Positions 26,075 through 34,398 of a DNA stretch of 64,000 nucleotides are shown piece after piece. This DNA comes from Halopseudomonas sabulinigri (GTDB taxonomy: Bacteria > Pseudomonadota > Gammaproteobacteria > Pseudomonadales > Pseudomonadaceae). The stretch is taken from the NCBI GenBank assembly GCA_011053055.1, contig DRHT01000052.1, positions 1 through 64,000 of the forward strand, given 5' to 3'. Numbering within the stretch: position 1 is the stretch's first letter; each line of letters begins with the position of its first letter. The notes beneath the pieces are model-generated. The model was not told where the DNA came from. It worked only from the letters and a program-made list of their open reading frames with translations, and did not search any database. A program made the position numbers and the translations under genes.

Positions 26075-27075
26075 GAGACGTCGGGCAGCCAGTTTTGGAT
26101 GAGGCGGTCGGGCCAGCTGTCCAGCAGGCGCCCTATGCCTTGACTCAAATAAGCTTGATAGGCGCAGCAGCAACCTTGCAGTCGGCCTTGATCATTGGCG
26201 AGCTTTTCTACTTCAAGCCAATCGTTCCAAGCGGGTGTGAGATCCCAGCCGGGCTGATCGATCAGGCAGTCGGGCAATCGGTAATGAAAGGTGGGGCGCG
26301 CTTTGATTAGCTCGTCTTGGGTGTATTTCAGCACCCGTGGTTCGTCCAGATGGCGAAATAGTGGCAGCATGTCTAGCGCGCGGTTCCGGGTCGGGTTGTG
26401 CAGCAGGTAATCATCAATCAGCGTTGGCAGATCGGGCCAATAGTCAGGCGCGGTTACTTTGCGCACATAGGCTCCGGGGAAGGGGTCTACGTAGGTAGTA
26501 ACGCGGCGGGCGAAGTTGATGCTGGCGCGCTGATTGATCCAGTCGTAAAGGCACAAAAAGGCTTTCAGATAAGCTGTCAGGGTGCGCGCATCAGTAGCCG
26601 GCACCTCCGGGTTGAACTGCATGCCGAAGGCGTTGGTTAATCGGTCGGCGGTGCCTTTGGCGCCGGATTCGCGCAGTAGTGCGATGAGCTCGTTGATCAC
26701 GCCTAACCGATCCAGCGGCAGCGGCGGACTGACTAGCTCGTAAGGCACCAGCGTTTCAGCTACCCACATGATGGCATCTTCTGCAGAGCTGATCAGATCC
26801 GCAGAAGTAGATGCCTGCGGTCGTTCGGCGCGGCCCATTTTCTTCAACAGACTGGAATCCAGCTCAACAATCCAGTCGCCGGCAGGATCACCCTTTAGGC
26901 TGCGCTCATAGCGACTGGTCTTTTCGATACTGCAGCCACAATGTTCGGCCACCAGCGTCGCTAGCTGATCAAGATCCAGGCCGTTCATTTCCAGCTCCAC
27001 ACCGACTCTGCGCATCGCGCCATCGGCGGTTTTGGTCAGCGGGGGCAGGGTCAGCGCAGGCGGCTCGGGCTGCAT
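26071..27075 (-). CDS. Putative amidoligase (Amidoligase_2 family, glutamine-synthetase-related fold)
   Basis: A 334-residue protein beginning with a Pro-rich stretch and then RRVGVELEMNGL, the strand with the VGVELE acid pair diagnostic of the Amidoligase_2 family. A second conserved block, DWIVELDSSLL, and FGMQFNPE supply the further metal/ATP residues. These COOH-NH2 ligases are predicted to form amide bonds in small metabolites or peptides. Comparative genomics has linked them to glutamine amidotransferase-like partners, exactly as here. It is the first gene of a two-gene operon. Substrate is unknown. Confidence 0.8.
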   Translation of the reverse strand: MQPEPPALTLPPLTKTADGAMRRVGVELEMNGLDLDQLATLVAEHCGCSIEKTSRYERSLKGDPAGDWIVELDSSLLKKMGRAERPQASTSADLISSAEDAIMWVAETLVPYELVSPPLPLDRLGVINELIALLRESGAKGTADRLTNAFGMQFNPEVPATDARTLTAYLKAFLCLYDWINQRASINFARRVTTYVDPFPGAYVRKVTAPDYWPDLPTLIDDYLLHNPTRNRALDMLPLFRHLDEPRVLKYTQDELIKARPTFHYRLPDCLIDQPGWDLTPAWNDWLEVEKLANDQGRLQGCCCAYQAYLSQGIGRLLDSWPDRLIQNWLPDVS

Positions 27076-27232
27076 AGGAAGGGTTCTCTGCTTCGGTGGT
27101 TATTGGCTTTAGCCTAACATGCACTCCTTTACCCTGCTAAGACAGCGACAGCTGCAAGCGTGACCAGTTGGTGTAGAATCCAGACAATAATCTTTCACCC
27201 TTGCGTGTTTACCCTTTTTTGACAGGTAGCTT

Positions 27233-27424
27233 ATGAGCAAATTGTCCGAATTTCGTGCGGCTGAGCGTCAGCTAGCCGATCAGTTGGCGCAGTTGGAGAA
27301 CTTGAAGCAGGATGCTGGCTTAAAGGAAGAAATTGCCTTCAACGATGAATTGAAGGCATTGATCAAGGAATACGGTTTCAGTGCCAAACAAGTGCTGCAG
27401 ATTATTGAATCGCAGCCGCGCTGA
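27233..27424 (+). CDS. Short MvaT/MvaU-like protein with only the oligomerisation domain
   Basis: A 63-residue, highly charged coiled-coil protein (SEFRAAERQLADQLAQLENL onward) resembling the first half of MvaT, the Pseudomonas H-NS analogue of about 120 residues. The C-terminal DNA-binding domain is absent: the frame stops after ESQPR and the next 30 bases lead into another gene, with no trace of the missing half in other frames. Such truncated forms could pair with full MvaT and modulate silencing, as H-NST does with H-NS (inference). It could also be an unrelated coiled coil. A GGT-containing site precedes ATG 27233. Confidence 0.7.
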   Translation: MSKLSEFRAAERQLADQLAQLENLKQDAGLKEEIAFNDELKALIKEYGFSAKQVLQIIESQPR

Positions 27425-27453
27425 GATGCTTCAGCAGACCGGATTGGAGTCGC

Positions 27454-28149
27454 ATGAAGGATAAATCCAAGGATGGCACTCGTCCCACCGAGGCCCCAGG
27501 CAAGCGGGCCTTGATGGAAGCAGCGGTGCGTCTGGCCGCCAGCAGCCGCTGCATCACCAGCCTTGGGCTGCGTGAGTTGGCGCGCGAAGCAGGCCTTAAC
27601 CCCAATACCTTTTATCGTCACTTTCGCAACATGGAAGATTTGGGTTTGCAGCTGCTGCGTGAGGGCAATGAGCGCCTGCGCGGTCCGCTGCGTGCCTTAC
27701 GCTCCAATGCTGCGCAGGAGAGTATGGCCGACAGCGCGATTGAACCTTCGCGGGAAGAGATGCAGCGCGGTCGTCGGGTTTCTCAGCAAACCGTAAAACT
27801 TTACTTCGATTATATGCTGGAGCATCGCGACACTGTGGTGATCGCCATCCGCGAGCTGCATGGCCCCTCCGAACTGCTGCGCGCCGAACTGCGCAAGCAA
27901 ATGGATGGTTTTGCTGATGATATGACGGCGGATATTCTGGCGCTGCGGCTGGCGCCAGCCGGGATTTGCCCTGCGCGCATCCAGCAAATAGCCACCTTGC
28001 TCAGTCGTAATACGTTCTATTTAGCGCTGGATTACATCGCTGAGCCGGAGCGCCGTGAGGCGATTCTCGAGTTAGCCCAAGAGCAGATCAGTATGTTGTT
28101 TGCCGGGGCTTACCTGCTCGATGAAGTAGCCAGGAAAAGAGCGCAATAA
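27454..28149 (+). CDS. TetR family regulator, FabR/DesT-like
   Basis: A 231-residue regulator with GGAG at 27443-27446 ahead of ATG 27454. Its helix-turn-helix contains LGLRELAREAGLNPNTFYRHFRNMEDLG (given here in parts: LRELAREAGL, NPNTFYRHF), the version seen in FabR and DesT, regulators of unsaturated fatty acid synthesis. The C-terminal domain is of the same group. It follows the MvaT-like gene by 29 bases and may be cotranscribed. No desaturase or fab gene is adjacent, so targets are probably elsewhere; the hydroxylase at 23514 is 3 kb away. Confidence 0.83.
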   Translation: MKDKSKDGTRPTEAPGKRALMEAAVRLAASSRCITSLGLRELAREAGLNPNTFYRHFRNMEDLGLQLLREGNERLRGPLRALRSNAAQESMADSAIEPSREEMQRGRRVSQQTVKLYFDYMLEHRDTVVIAIRELHGPSELLRAELRKQMDGFADDMTADILALRLAPAGICPARIQQIATLLSRNTFYLALDYIAEPERREAILELAQEQISMLFAGAYLLDEVARKRAQ

Positions 28150-28424
28150 CCGGTCAAATTCGGCGAATTTACTGTGCCGAAGCTTTCCCGCGATTTCCCT
28201 AATGGCGTTCTAATGGCTATCATGTGAGCAGCTACACGCTAAAAAGAAGCTGAACAGTGTTATTAACCGCTTGGCGGTAAGCGCTGCTATACCAACATGC
28301 GCGTTACACATCATTGGCCTCTTTGGGGCTGTCATATTTTGCAGTTGCTTCGCTTTTGCGGGACGACTCGCACTCTATTTGCGGTTTTTTTTAACCGTTT
28401 CACTTGCACATCGGAGCCCTTCAA
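28150..28424. other. Leader region of the BCCT transporter gene
   Basis: 275 bases with no gene. A small CCGC-TTG-GCGG hairpin occurs near 28267 and a T8 run near 28384. I see no clear promoter, but an osmoregulated promoter for the transporter is expected here. Confidence 0.3.
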
Positions 28425-30095
28425 ATGGCGATAGAACCATTGAATGATCACGACCCCTTAAAGGAGCAGGCCAATCATGATGGCATTCCTGCTCCTAGCG
28501 GCGAATCAAACTTGATTGACACGGATTACGTCATCGGCCAGGACAATATCTCTGGCAACTATTTCTTCAATCTGGATATTCACGGCAAAGTTTTCACCAT
28601 CTCTTCGCTGGCAGTCGTACTCTTCGTAGTGCTGACGCTGGCGCTGCAGAGCGAGGTGGCACCGCTGTTTTCCGCTCTACGCGATTGGCTCACCGGGAAC
28701 CTTGCCTGGTTCTTTATTGGTGCTGCCAATATCTTCGTACTGTTGTGTTTGTTCCTGATCGTCTCACCGCTCGGCAAAGTACGTCTTGGCGGTATGGACG
28801 CAAAGCCTGATTACAATTACCTCGGCTGGTTTTCAATGCTGTTTGCCGCGGGTATGGGTATCGGCTTGATGTTCTACGGCGTCTCCGAGCCGATGTCCCA
28901 CTTCTCATCATCGCTGGGCGGTGTGACTGTGGGTGCAGATGGCCTGCGTACCGACTGGGCGCCGCTGGGTGGTGCCGTAGGCGACACCGAGGCAGCCGCA
29001 CGTCTCGGCATGGCTGCAACGATTTTCCATTGGGGCTTGCACCCATGGGCAATCTACGCGGTCGTTGCTTTGGCACTGGCGCTGTTTTCTTTTAACAAAG
29101 GCTTGCCGCTGACCATTCGTTCAATCTTCTATCCACTCCTCGGGGAGCGGATCTGGGGATGGCCGGGTCATATTATCGACATTCTGGCGGTACTGGCCAC
29201 GCTGTTCGGTCTGGCTACCTCGCTGGGTTTCGGAGCTGAGCAGGCTACAGCCGGTCTGAATTATCTGTTCGGCTTTAGCACTGGCAACGTAACGAAGGTG
29301 CTGCTGATTACCGGTATCACCGGCTTGGCGCTGCTGTCAGTCATCGCGGGCTTGGACAAAGGCGTCAAGCGGCTTTCTGAAATCAACATGGTGCTGGCCA
29401 TCGTGTTGCTGGGCTTTGTTATCATCGTTGGCCCAACGGTAGCTATTGCTACAGGGTTCTTCGATAACCTGGCGGCCTATGTTACCAATCTGCCGGCGTT
29501 GTCTAATCCGCTTGGTCGTGAGGATGCCAACTTCACCCAGGGCTGGACTGCCTTCTACTGGGCATGGTGGATCAGCTGGTCACCTTTTGTTGGTATGTTT
29601 ATCGCGCGGGTTAGCCGCGGTCGTACTGTGCGTGAGTTTTTGATTGCTGTGCTGCTGGTGCCTTCATTGGTATCGGTACTTTGGATGACGGCTTTCGGTG
29701 GTACTGCTATCGGCCAGTTCGTGACTGACGGCTTTACCGGTGTGCAGGATGCGGCGTTGGAACTGAAGCTGTTTGCCATGCTGGGTGAGCTGCCATTGAC
29801 GGAGATCACCTCCTTTATCGGCATCGTGCTGGTCATCGTATTCTTTGTGACCTCATCGGATTCAGGCTCCTTGGTGATTGATACCATCACCGCCGGTGGT
29901 AAGGTCAATGCACCTGTCCCGCAGCGGATATTTTGGGTCATCAGTGAAGGCGTAGTGGCCATTGCGCTGCTGTTGGGTGGGGGTCTTACCGCGCTACAGG
30001 CAATGTCGGTCTCTACGGGACTGCCATTCACCATTGTGCTATTGGTGGGTTGTATCGCCATCGTTAAAGGCTTGATGAGCGAACCGCGCAAGTAG
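28425..30095 (+). CDS. BCCT family transporter (glycine betaine/choline/carnitine type)
   Basis: A 556-residue inner-membrane secondary transporter with about twelve transmembrane helices and a soluble N-terminal tail of about 45 residues. The family's tryptophan-rich segment is visible (FYWAWWISWSPFVGMFIAR), together with GMGIGLMFYGVSEP and the GLATSLGFGAEQ stretch. BCCT proteins import trimethylammonium osmolytes with Na+ or H+. It lacks the long C-terminal osmosensing domain of BetT2-type carriers. ATG 28425 with GGAG at 28412-28415 is preferred to the ATG at 28404. It is a single-gene unit ending at a strong terminator. Confidence 0.9.
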   Translation: MAIEPLNDHDPLKEQANHDGIPAPSGESNLIDTDYVIGQDNISGNYFFNLDIHGKVFTISSLAVVLFVVLTLALQSEVAPLFSALRDWLTGNLAWFFIGAANIFVLLCLFLIVSPLGKVRLGGMDAKPDYNYLGWFSMLFAAGMGIGLMFYGVSEPMSHFSSSLGGVTVGADGLRTDWAPLGGAVGDTEAAARLGMAATIFHWGLHPWAIYAVVALALALFSFNKGLPLTIRSIFYPLLGERIWGWPGHIIDILAVLATLFGLATSLGFGAEQATAGLNYLFGFSTGNVTKVLLITGITGLALLSVIAGLDKGVKRLSEINMVLAIVLLGFVIIVGPTVAIATGFFDNLAAYVTNLPALSNPLGREDANFTQGWTAFYWAWWISWSPFVGMFIARVSRGRTVREFLIAVLLVPSLVSVLWMTAFGGTAIGQFVTDGFTGVQDAALELKLFAMLGELPLTEITSFIGIVLVIVFFVTSSDSGSLVIDTITAGGKVNAPVPQRIFWVISEGVVAIALLLGGGLTALQAMSVSTGLPFTIVLLVGCIAIVKGLMSEPRK

Positions 30096-30113
30096 GTTTC
30101 ACATCAGGTGAGA

Positions 30114-30145
30114 AAAAGCCGGGCCCTGGTGGCCCGGCTTTTTTG
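30114..30145 (+). terminator. Terminator of the BCCT transporter gene
   Basis: AAGCCGGGCC (30116-30125) pairs perfectly with GGCCCGGCTT (30131-30140) around a five-base loop, with T-run after and A-run before. It may act in both directions, also ending the leftward exonuclease gene at 30148. Confidence 0.92.
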
Positions 30146-30147
30146 TG

Positions 30148-30885
30148 TCAGCTCCACAATCGACTAACTGACACCTGCGGGCTGTAATGCGTGAGCGCCT
30201 GAGCTTGCAGTAACTCGGCGGTGGCGATGGCGTCGGTCAAAGCGTGATGCGCTTGGTATAGCGGTAGGTTGTAGCGCAGGCGGCTGTCGGCCAGACGGAT
30301 CGACTGGTGGCGTTTACCGAACAGGCGTTGAAACCAGCTGGGTTCGCCGTCGCCGCGATGCAGGCGGGCTTCCAGCTCCATTGTGTCGATGACGGGGAAT
30401 TGTAGCCCTTCACCCAGGTGCTGGCGGCAGGCTTGATCAAGAAAGCCTCGCTCGATGGCGCGGTAATGCACTACCACCAGTTTACCCGCGAGCGCTTCCA
30501 GTACGGTTTCGATCACACTGGCCACGCGCGGTGCCTGGTTGATGTCGGAGTGAGTAATGCGGTGGAAGGTAATGGACTCTTCGCTCAGCTCGCTGGTCGG
30601 TTTAACCACCTGATATAGCGCGTCACTGCACCGAATGCGGTTTAACCGAAACGGCGCCAGCCCCAGGCTAACAATCGCATCGCGGCGTGAGTTCAGGCCG
30701 GTAGTCTCGATATCCAATGCGATCAGTGGCGCATCCTCCAAGGGGCAGTCAGCGGCCGGACAACCCGCTTGATAGAACGCCTGCAAGGCCGGATGCTGGG
30801 CTTGCCCGGCGAGTTGCGCCAGTTGCCTCGGCCAGTCTGGAGGTGCGCTGGCTGGCTGGGGTGCGCCGGGGTTAAAACGGATCAT
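30148..30885 (-). CDS. DEDDh 3'-5' exonuclease (DNA polymerase III epsilon-like)
   Basis: A 245-residue exonuclease. ExoI is ALDIETTGL (catalytic Asp and Glu) and ExoIII is the HHALTDAIATAELL block with the histidine and last aspartate of the DEDDh set; the ExoII aspartate is less clear. It is not the replicative DnaQ, which is larger in its C-terminus and binds the clamp. It overlaps the upstream DUF294 gene by four bases. This pair recurs in pseudomonads, often beside acetate-permease genes. A role in nucleotide or DNA turnover tied to the signalling protein is inference. Confidence 0.87.
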   Translation of the reverse strand: MIRFNPGAPQPASAPPDWPRQLAQLAGQAQHPALQAFYQAGCPAADCPLEDAPLIALDIETTGLNSRRDAIVSLGLAPFRLNRIRCSDALYQVVKPTSELSEESITFHRITHSDINQAPRVASVIETVLEALAGKLVVVHYRAIERGFLDQACRQHLGEGLQFPVIDTMELEARLHRGDGEPSWFQRLFGKRHQSIRLADSRLRYNLPLYQAHHALTDAIATAELLQAQALTHYSPQVSVSRLWS

Positions 30886-32795
30886 AACGGACGAGTCACT
30901 GCCAGGTGGGGATAGCGGAAGCGCAGAAATTTTTGCGCATTGCTTAACACCTGGAAGGCATCCTTTAGCGCTTGCCGCTCGGCGGGTGAGCTGTTTTCCG
31001 GTTCTACGTCGTTGTCGGGCTCTATCGATTCTTCGATGGCCAACGCCTGGTGTCGAATCCGCACCAGCGAAAGAAATTCCAACGCGTAGCGCAGCCGTTC
31101 CAGCGCATCGGGCGGCATCAGCTTGGTTGCGGAGATGGCATCCAGTCGCTCGAAGGAGTTCTGCGCGCGTGAGCCACAGGCCAGCGCGTGGACGCGGATC
31201 AGGTCGGTCAGCGGTGCGGTGCCGCGGCGCTTCAGGTTGATCACGTTTTTGTGTTCGCCATCTTTTTCCATTACAAAGGTGCGGAAGAAGCCTAATGGCG
31301 GTGTGCGGTTCAAGGCGTTGCGCGACAGGCTGCCGAGGAATGCTTCGTTGCGGCTGGCTTTCTCGGCAAGCAACTCCTGCAGTTCTTCGACCATCGCCGA
31401 TTCGCCGTAGACGCTGTCGAGGTCAAAGAAGATGCAGCTGTTGAGCAAGGCCTCGGGCTTGGGATTCTCGATCCAATCAGTGAAGTACTTGCGCCATACC
31501 TTGAGTGGCTGGCGCCATTTTGGATTGGTCGCCATGATGCCGCCCTTGCAGTAGGTGTAACCGCAGGCGGCGAGACCGTCACTGACAAAGGTAGCCAGCT
31601 TGAAAAAGTAGTCGTCGTGCAGCTTGGGGTCGAAGCTGTCATCCAATACCAGCGCATTGTCCTGGTCGGTTACCACCAACTGCTCATCGCGGGCCATCGA
31701 ACCCAGTGCCATGAAAGAGTAAGGCACCGGTGGCGGCCCGAACTGGTCTTCGGCCAGCTCTAGTAACCGTTGGCTAAAGCCCCGGCCAATGCCGGACATG
31801 GCGCTGCCGATCATGTGCGCGCTGGCTTCATCCCGTGCCATGCGTACAAAGGTGGCCCTTACATCAGGTAGCAGACTTTGCAGCTCGGCCACTGATTGTT
31901 TGTTGTAGATGCTACTGACCAGATACAGGCTGCTCTGCGATTCGTACTTGATGATGTCGCTGAGATTGATCAAGCCAATAGGCCGGCGCCGTTGTACTAC
32001 CGGCAGGTGGTGAATGTTGTTGCGCAGCATGCTGAGCATGGCTTCAAACACGGTGTCGTCGCCCTGTACTGTGATGGGGTTGGGCGACATGATGTCGGCT
32101 ACTGGAGTGTCCAGTGGCAACCCTTCTGCTAGTACACGGGTACGGAAGTCTCTATCGGTCATGATGCCGACCATGACCGCGTGCTGCTGCTCTGCTACTG
32201 GCACTCGCTCGGGGTCGGGCCAGGCCATATGCGGATCGACGACGACCAATGAGGAGACGCTCTGCTCGGTCATCACCCGCGCGGCTTGCTGCACTGTGGT
32301 GGTCAGCGGCACTGTGACCGGCAGGCGCGAGATCAACTTACGTACCTTGATCTTCATCAGTTCGCTGGCGCGGCCATTGTCGACAGCGGCCTTTAGGCGC
32401 GATTGGCCCTCGGCTTCGACAAAGTCAGCGAAGGTTTCGTGTTGTTCGCAGAGCTGATCGAACAGCACGCCGGGAATGTAATAGAGCAGGGTGTCTTCAA
32501 TCGCGCGTGCCGGAAAGCGCACGCGATTGTGCCGCAGCAGCCCGAAGTGGCCGAAAACGCCGCCTTCGGTCAGGCGGTTGTAGAGGTCGCCGTTGCGCCG
32601 AAAAATATCCACCGCGCCGCTACGGACATAGTGCAGCTCGTGAATCTCTTGGTTGAACGTGAGAATCTCGGTACCGGCCTTGAAGTAGGCGATCTCGACC
32701 TGCCGGGCGACGTCATTGAGCACCTCTTCGGGCAGCTCGTCGAATGGCGGAAAGCGACTCAGGTGGTCGCGTATCTCGATCAGTTCAATCTGCAT
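30882..32795 (-). CDS. Signalling protein: cyclic-nucleotide-binding, CBS pair and DUF294 nucleotidyltransferase domains
   Basis: A 637-residue cytoplasmic protein. In order: a cNMP-binding-like domain (about 10-130; FKAGTEILTFNQE), two CBS domains (about 150-285; SVSSLVVVD and MTDRDFRTRV), a DUF294 putative nucleotidyltransferase domain with GSMARDEQLVVTDQDNALV (the GS...DxD nucleotidyl-transfer motif), and the DUF294 C-terminal helical domain. The architecture is known in many proteobacteria, where a relation to GlnD-type uridylyltransferases is suspected. It is coupled to the exonuclease gene. The ligand and target are not known. Confidence 0.9.
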   Translation of the reverse strand: MQIELIEIRDHLSRFPPFDELPEEVLNDVARQVEIAYFKAGTEILTFNQEIHELHYVRSGAVDIFRRNGDLYNRLTEGGVFGHFGLLRHNRVRFPARAIEDTLLYYIPGVLFDQLCEQHETFADFVEAEGQSRLKAAVDNGRASELMKIKVRKLISRLPVTVPLTTTVQQAARVMTEQSVSSLVVVDPHMAWPDPERVPVAEQQHAVMVGIMTDRDFRTRVLAEGLPLDTPVADIMSPNPITVQGDDTVFEAMLSMLRNNIHHLPVVQRRRPIGLINLSDIIKYESQSSLYLVSSIYNKQSVAELQSLLPDVRATFVRMARDEASAHMIGSAMSGIGRGFSQRLLELAEDQFGPPPVPYSFMALGSMARDEQLVVTDQDNALVLDDSFDPKLHDDYFFKLATFVSDGLAACGYTYCKGGIMATNPKWRQPLKVWRKYFTDWIENPKPEALLNSCIFFDLDSVYGESAMVEELQELLAEKASRNEAFLGSLSRNALNRTPPLGFFRTFVMEKDGEHKNVINLKRRGTAPLTDLIRVHALACGSRAQNSFERLDAISATKLMPPDALERLRYALEFLSLVRIRHQALAIEESIEPDNDVEPENSSPAERQALKDAFQVLSNAQKFLRFRYPHLAVTRPL

Positions 32796-32849
32796 GCGGG
32801 TTTCAGCCTGGAGAGTATGGGGTCAGTGTAATGGCTGTCGCCGCTTTGG

Positions 32850-33794
32850 TCAGGTTTGTGGCGGTGTTTGTGCCTGCAATAGGGCTAATTCACGACGTAG
32901 AAACTCACGAAATACCCGCACTCGCGCCGGTGCTTCTGCGCCCCCCAGACTGATTGCATACAGACTGCCGCGGCTGACATGCCATTCAGGTAATACGGGC
33001 AGCAAAGCACCACTGGCAAGGCTGCGGGCAGCGACCAAATCTGGCAATGGCCCGATACCGGCACCCGCCAGCAACAGCCGCTGGGCGCTGGCGTAGTCGC
33101 TGGTGCGGATGCTCGGTTGCAGCAATAGTTCGGTGCTTCGGCCACGGCTGTGGGTCAACTGCAGGCCGGTGGCGCCTACCAGTTCCCGACAGGTGATGAC
33201 GGAATGATCAGCTAATTGCTGTGGCGTTTGGGGGGCGTCGGTTTGGCGTAGGTAGCCGTGCCCAGCGTAGAGACTAATGGTGAAGCCGCTGAGGACCGAA
33301 GCGCGGTAATTCATGTTCGGCAGGTTGCCGGGGGTGGCGCGTAACGCCAAATCAATCCGATTGGCGGCCAGATCCAGCGTGCTGTCGGTGAGTAACAGTT
33401 CGACGCTAATTTGCGGATGTAATTCGCGAAAGTGCACCAGCATCGGCGGCAGTATGTCTATACCGATATCCATAGGTGCGGTGATGCGCAGGTGCCCTTG
33501 TGGTACGGAGCCAGACTGACGTGCATCGTTGGTTGCCTCAGCCAGCAGCGACAGCGCATCACGTGTTTTCAGGTAAAACGCGGTGCCTTCTTCGGTGGCG
33601 CTGACTGCACGCGACGTGCGGGCCAGTAGCGCGGCACCCAAACGTGATTCGAGGCGAGAGATGCGCCGGCTGACGCCGCCTTTAGTTTCTTGCAGCTGGC
33701 GCGCGGCCGCCGAAATGCTGCCAAACTCGATGACCGCGCAGAACGCTTGTAAGTCTTCCAGCGCGCCACCGAGGGTTTCTGATTCGTCAACCAT
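32850..33794 (-). CDS. LysR family transcriptional regulator
   Basis: A 314-residue regulator with an N-terminal winged helix (about 10-70; SISAAARQLQETKGGVSRRISRLE in parts) and a LysR substrate-binding domain. It is divergent from a DoxX/dioxygenase pair and probably controls it. ATG 33794 is used; an in-frame TTG nine bases upstream is possible. The spacing to the divergent DoxX gene is about 105 bases, enough for a LysR operator, but no clean T-N11-A palindrome was identified by eye. Confidence 0.88.
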   Translation of the reverse strand: MVDESETLGGALEDLQAFCAVIEFGSISAAARQLQETKGGVSRRISRLESRLGAALLARTSRAVSATEEGTAFYLKTRDALSLLAEATNDARQSGSVPQGHLRITAPMDIGIDILPPMLVHFRELHPQISVELLLTDSTLDLAANRIDLALRATPGNLPNMNYRASVLSGFTISLYAGHGYLRQTDAPQTPQQLADHSVITCRELVGATGLQLTHSRGRSTELLLQPSIRTSDYASAQRLLLAGAGIGPLPDLVAARSLASGALLPVLPEWHVSRGSLYAISLGGAEAPARVRVFREFLRRELALLQAQTPPQT

Positions 33795-33899
33795 GAGTTC
33801 CAATCCTGCAGTCTTATGCGTATTCGTAAACGATTATAGGATGTCTTCCAACAACACAGACAACCTATTTTTCGGCAAATATGCCGGCGGAGAAACATC

Positions 33900-34364
33900 A
33901 TGAGCAACCAAAATCTCACCACTACTGCCACCCCGGGACCGGCCTTTATCGCGCGCTTGGCACCGCTCGGTTACCCCCTGATTCGTATAACCGCGGGTCT
34001 GATGCTGATGCCGCATGGTGCGCAAAAGCTGTTCGGCTGGTTTGGCGGCTACGGTCTGCAGGGTACTGGCCAGTTCTTCGGTGAAACCCTGGGCATGCAG
34101 CCGGGTGTGCTGTTTGCGCTATTGGCTGGATCGGTGGAGTTTTTTGGTGGTCTGGCGCTGGTGCTTGGTTTGCTGACTCGTCCGGCTGCGTTGGCAGTCA
34201 CCTTTATGTTGGGTGTCGCGTTAACGGTTCATACGGCCAACGGCTTTTTCTGGACCAGCGGCGGTGTTGAGTACCCCTTACTGTGGGCGCTAACAGCGTT
34301 CGGTATTTTCCTGCGCGGCGGTGATCGCTTCTCGCTGGATGCCCGCCTGCGTTTGCCTATCTAA
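33900..34364 (+). CDS. DoxX family membrane protein
   Basis: A 154-residue protein with four predicted membrane helices and the HGAQKLFGWFGGYG stretch typical of the DoxX/YphA group. A CGGAGA ribosome site precedes ATG 33900. DoxX proteins are linked to quinone or thiosulfate oxidation and oxidative stress, but most are uncharacterised. It is 34 bases from the ring-cleaving dioxygenase gene, a common pairing in proteobacteria, and probably cotranscribed with it under the divergent LysR protein. Confidence 0.85.
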   Translation: MSNQNLTTTATPGPAFIARLAPLGYPLIRITAGLMLMPHGAQKLFGWFGGYGLQGTGQFFGETLGMQPGVLFALLAGSVEFFGGLALVLGLLTRPAALAVTFMLGVALTVHTANGFFWTSGGVEYPLLWALTAFGIFLRGGDRFSLDARLRLPI

Positions 34365-34398
34365 AGTCGATTAACAACTGATAAGCGAGGAGTCGAAC

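Noticed and set aside
30882-32795. Possible frameshift or fusion in the cNMP/CBS/DUF294 protein
   Set aside because: The multi-domain architecture is a known natural one and the frame is continuous.
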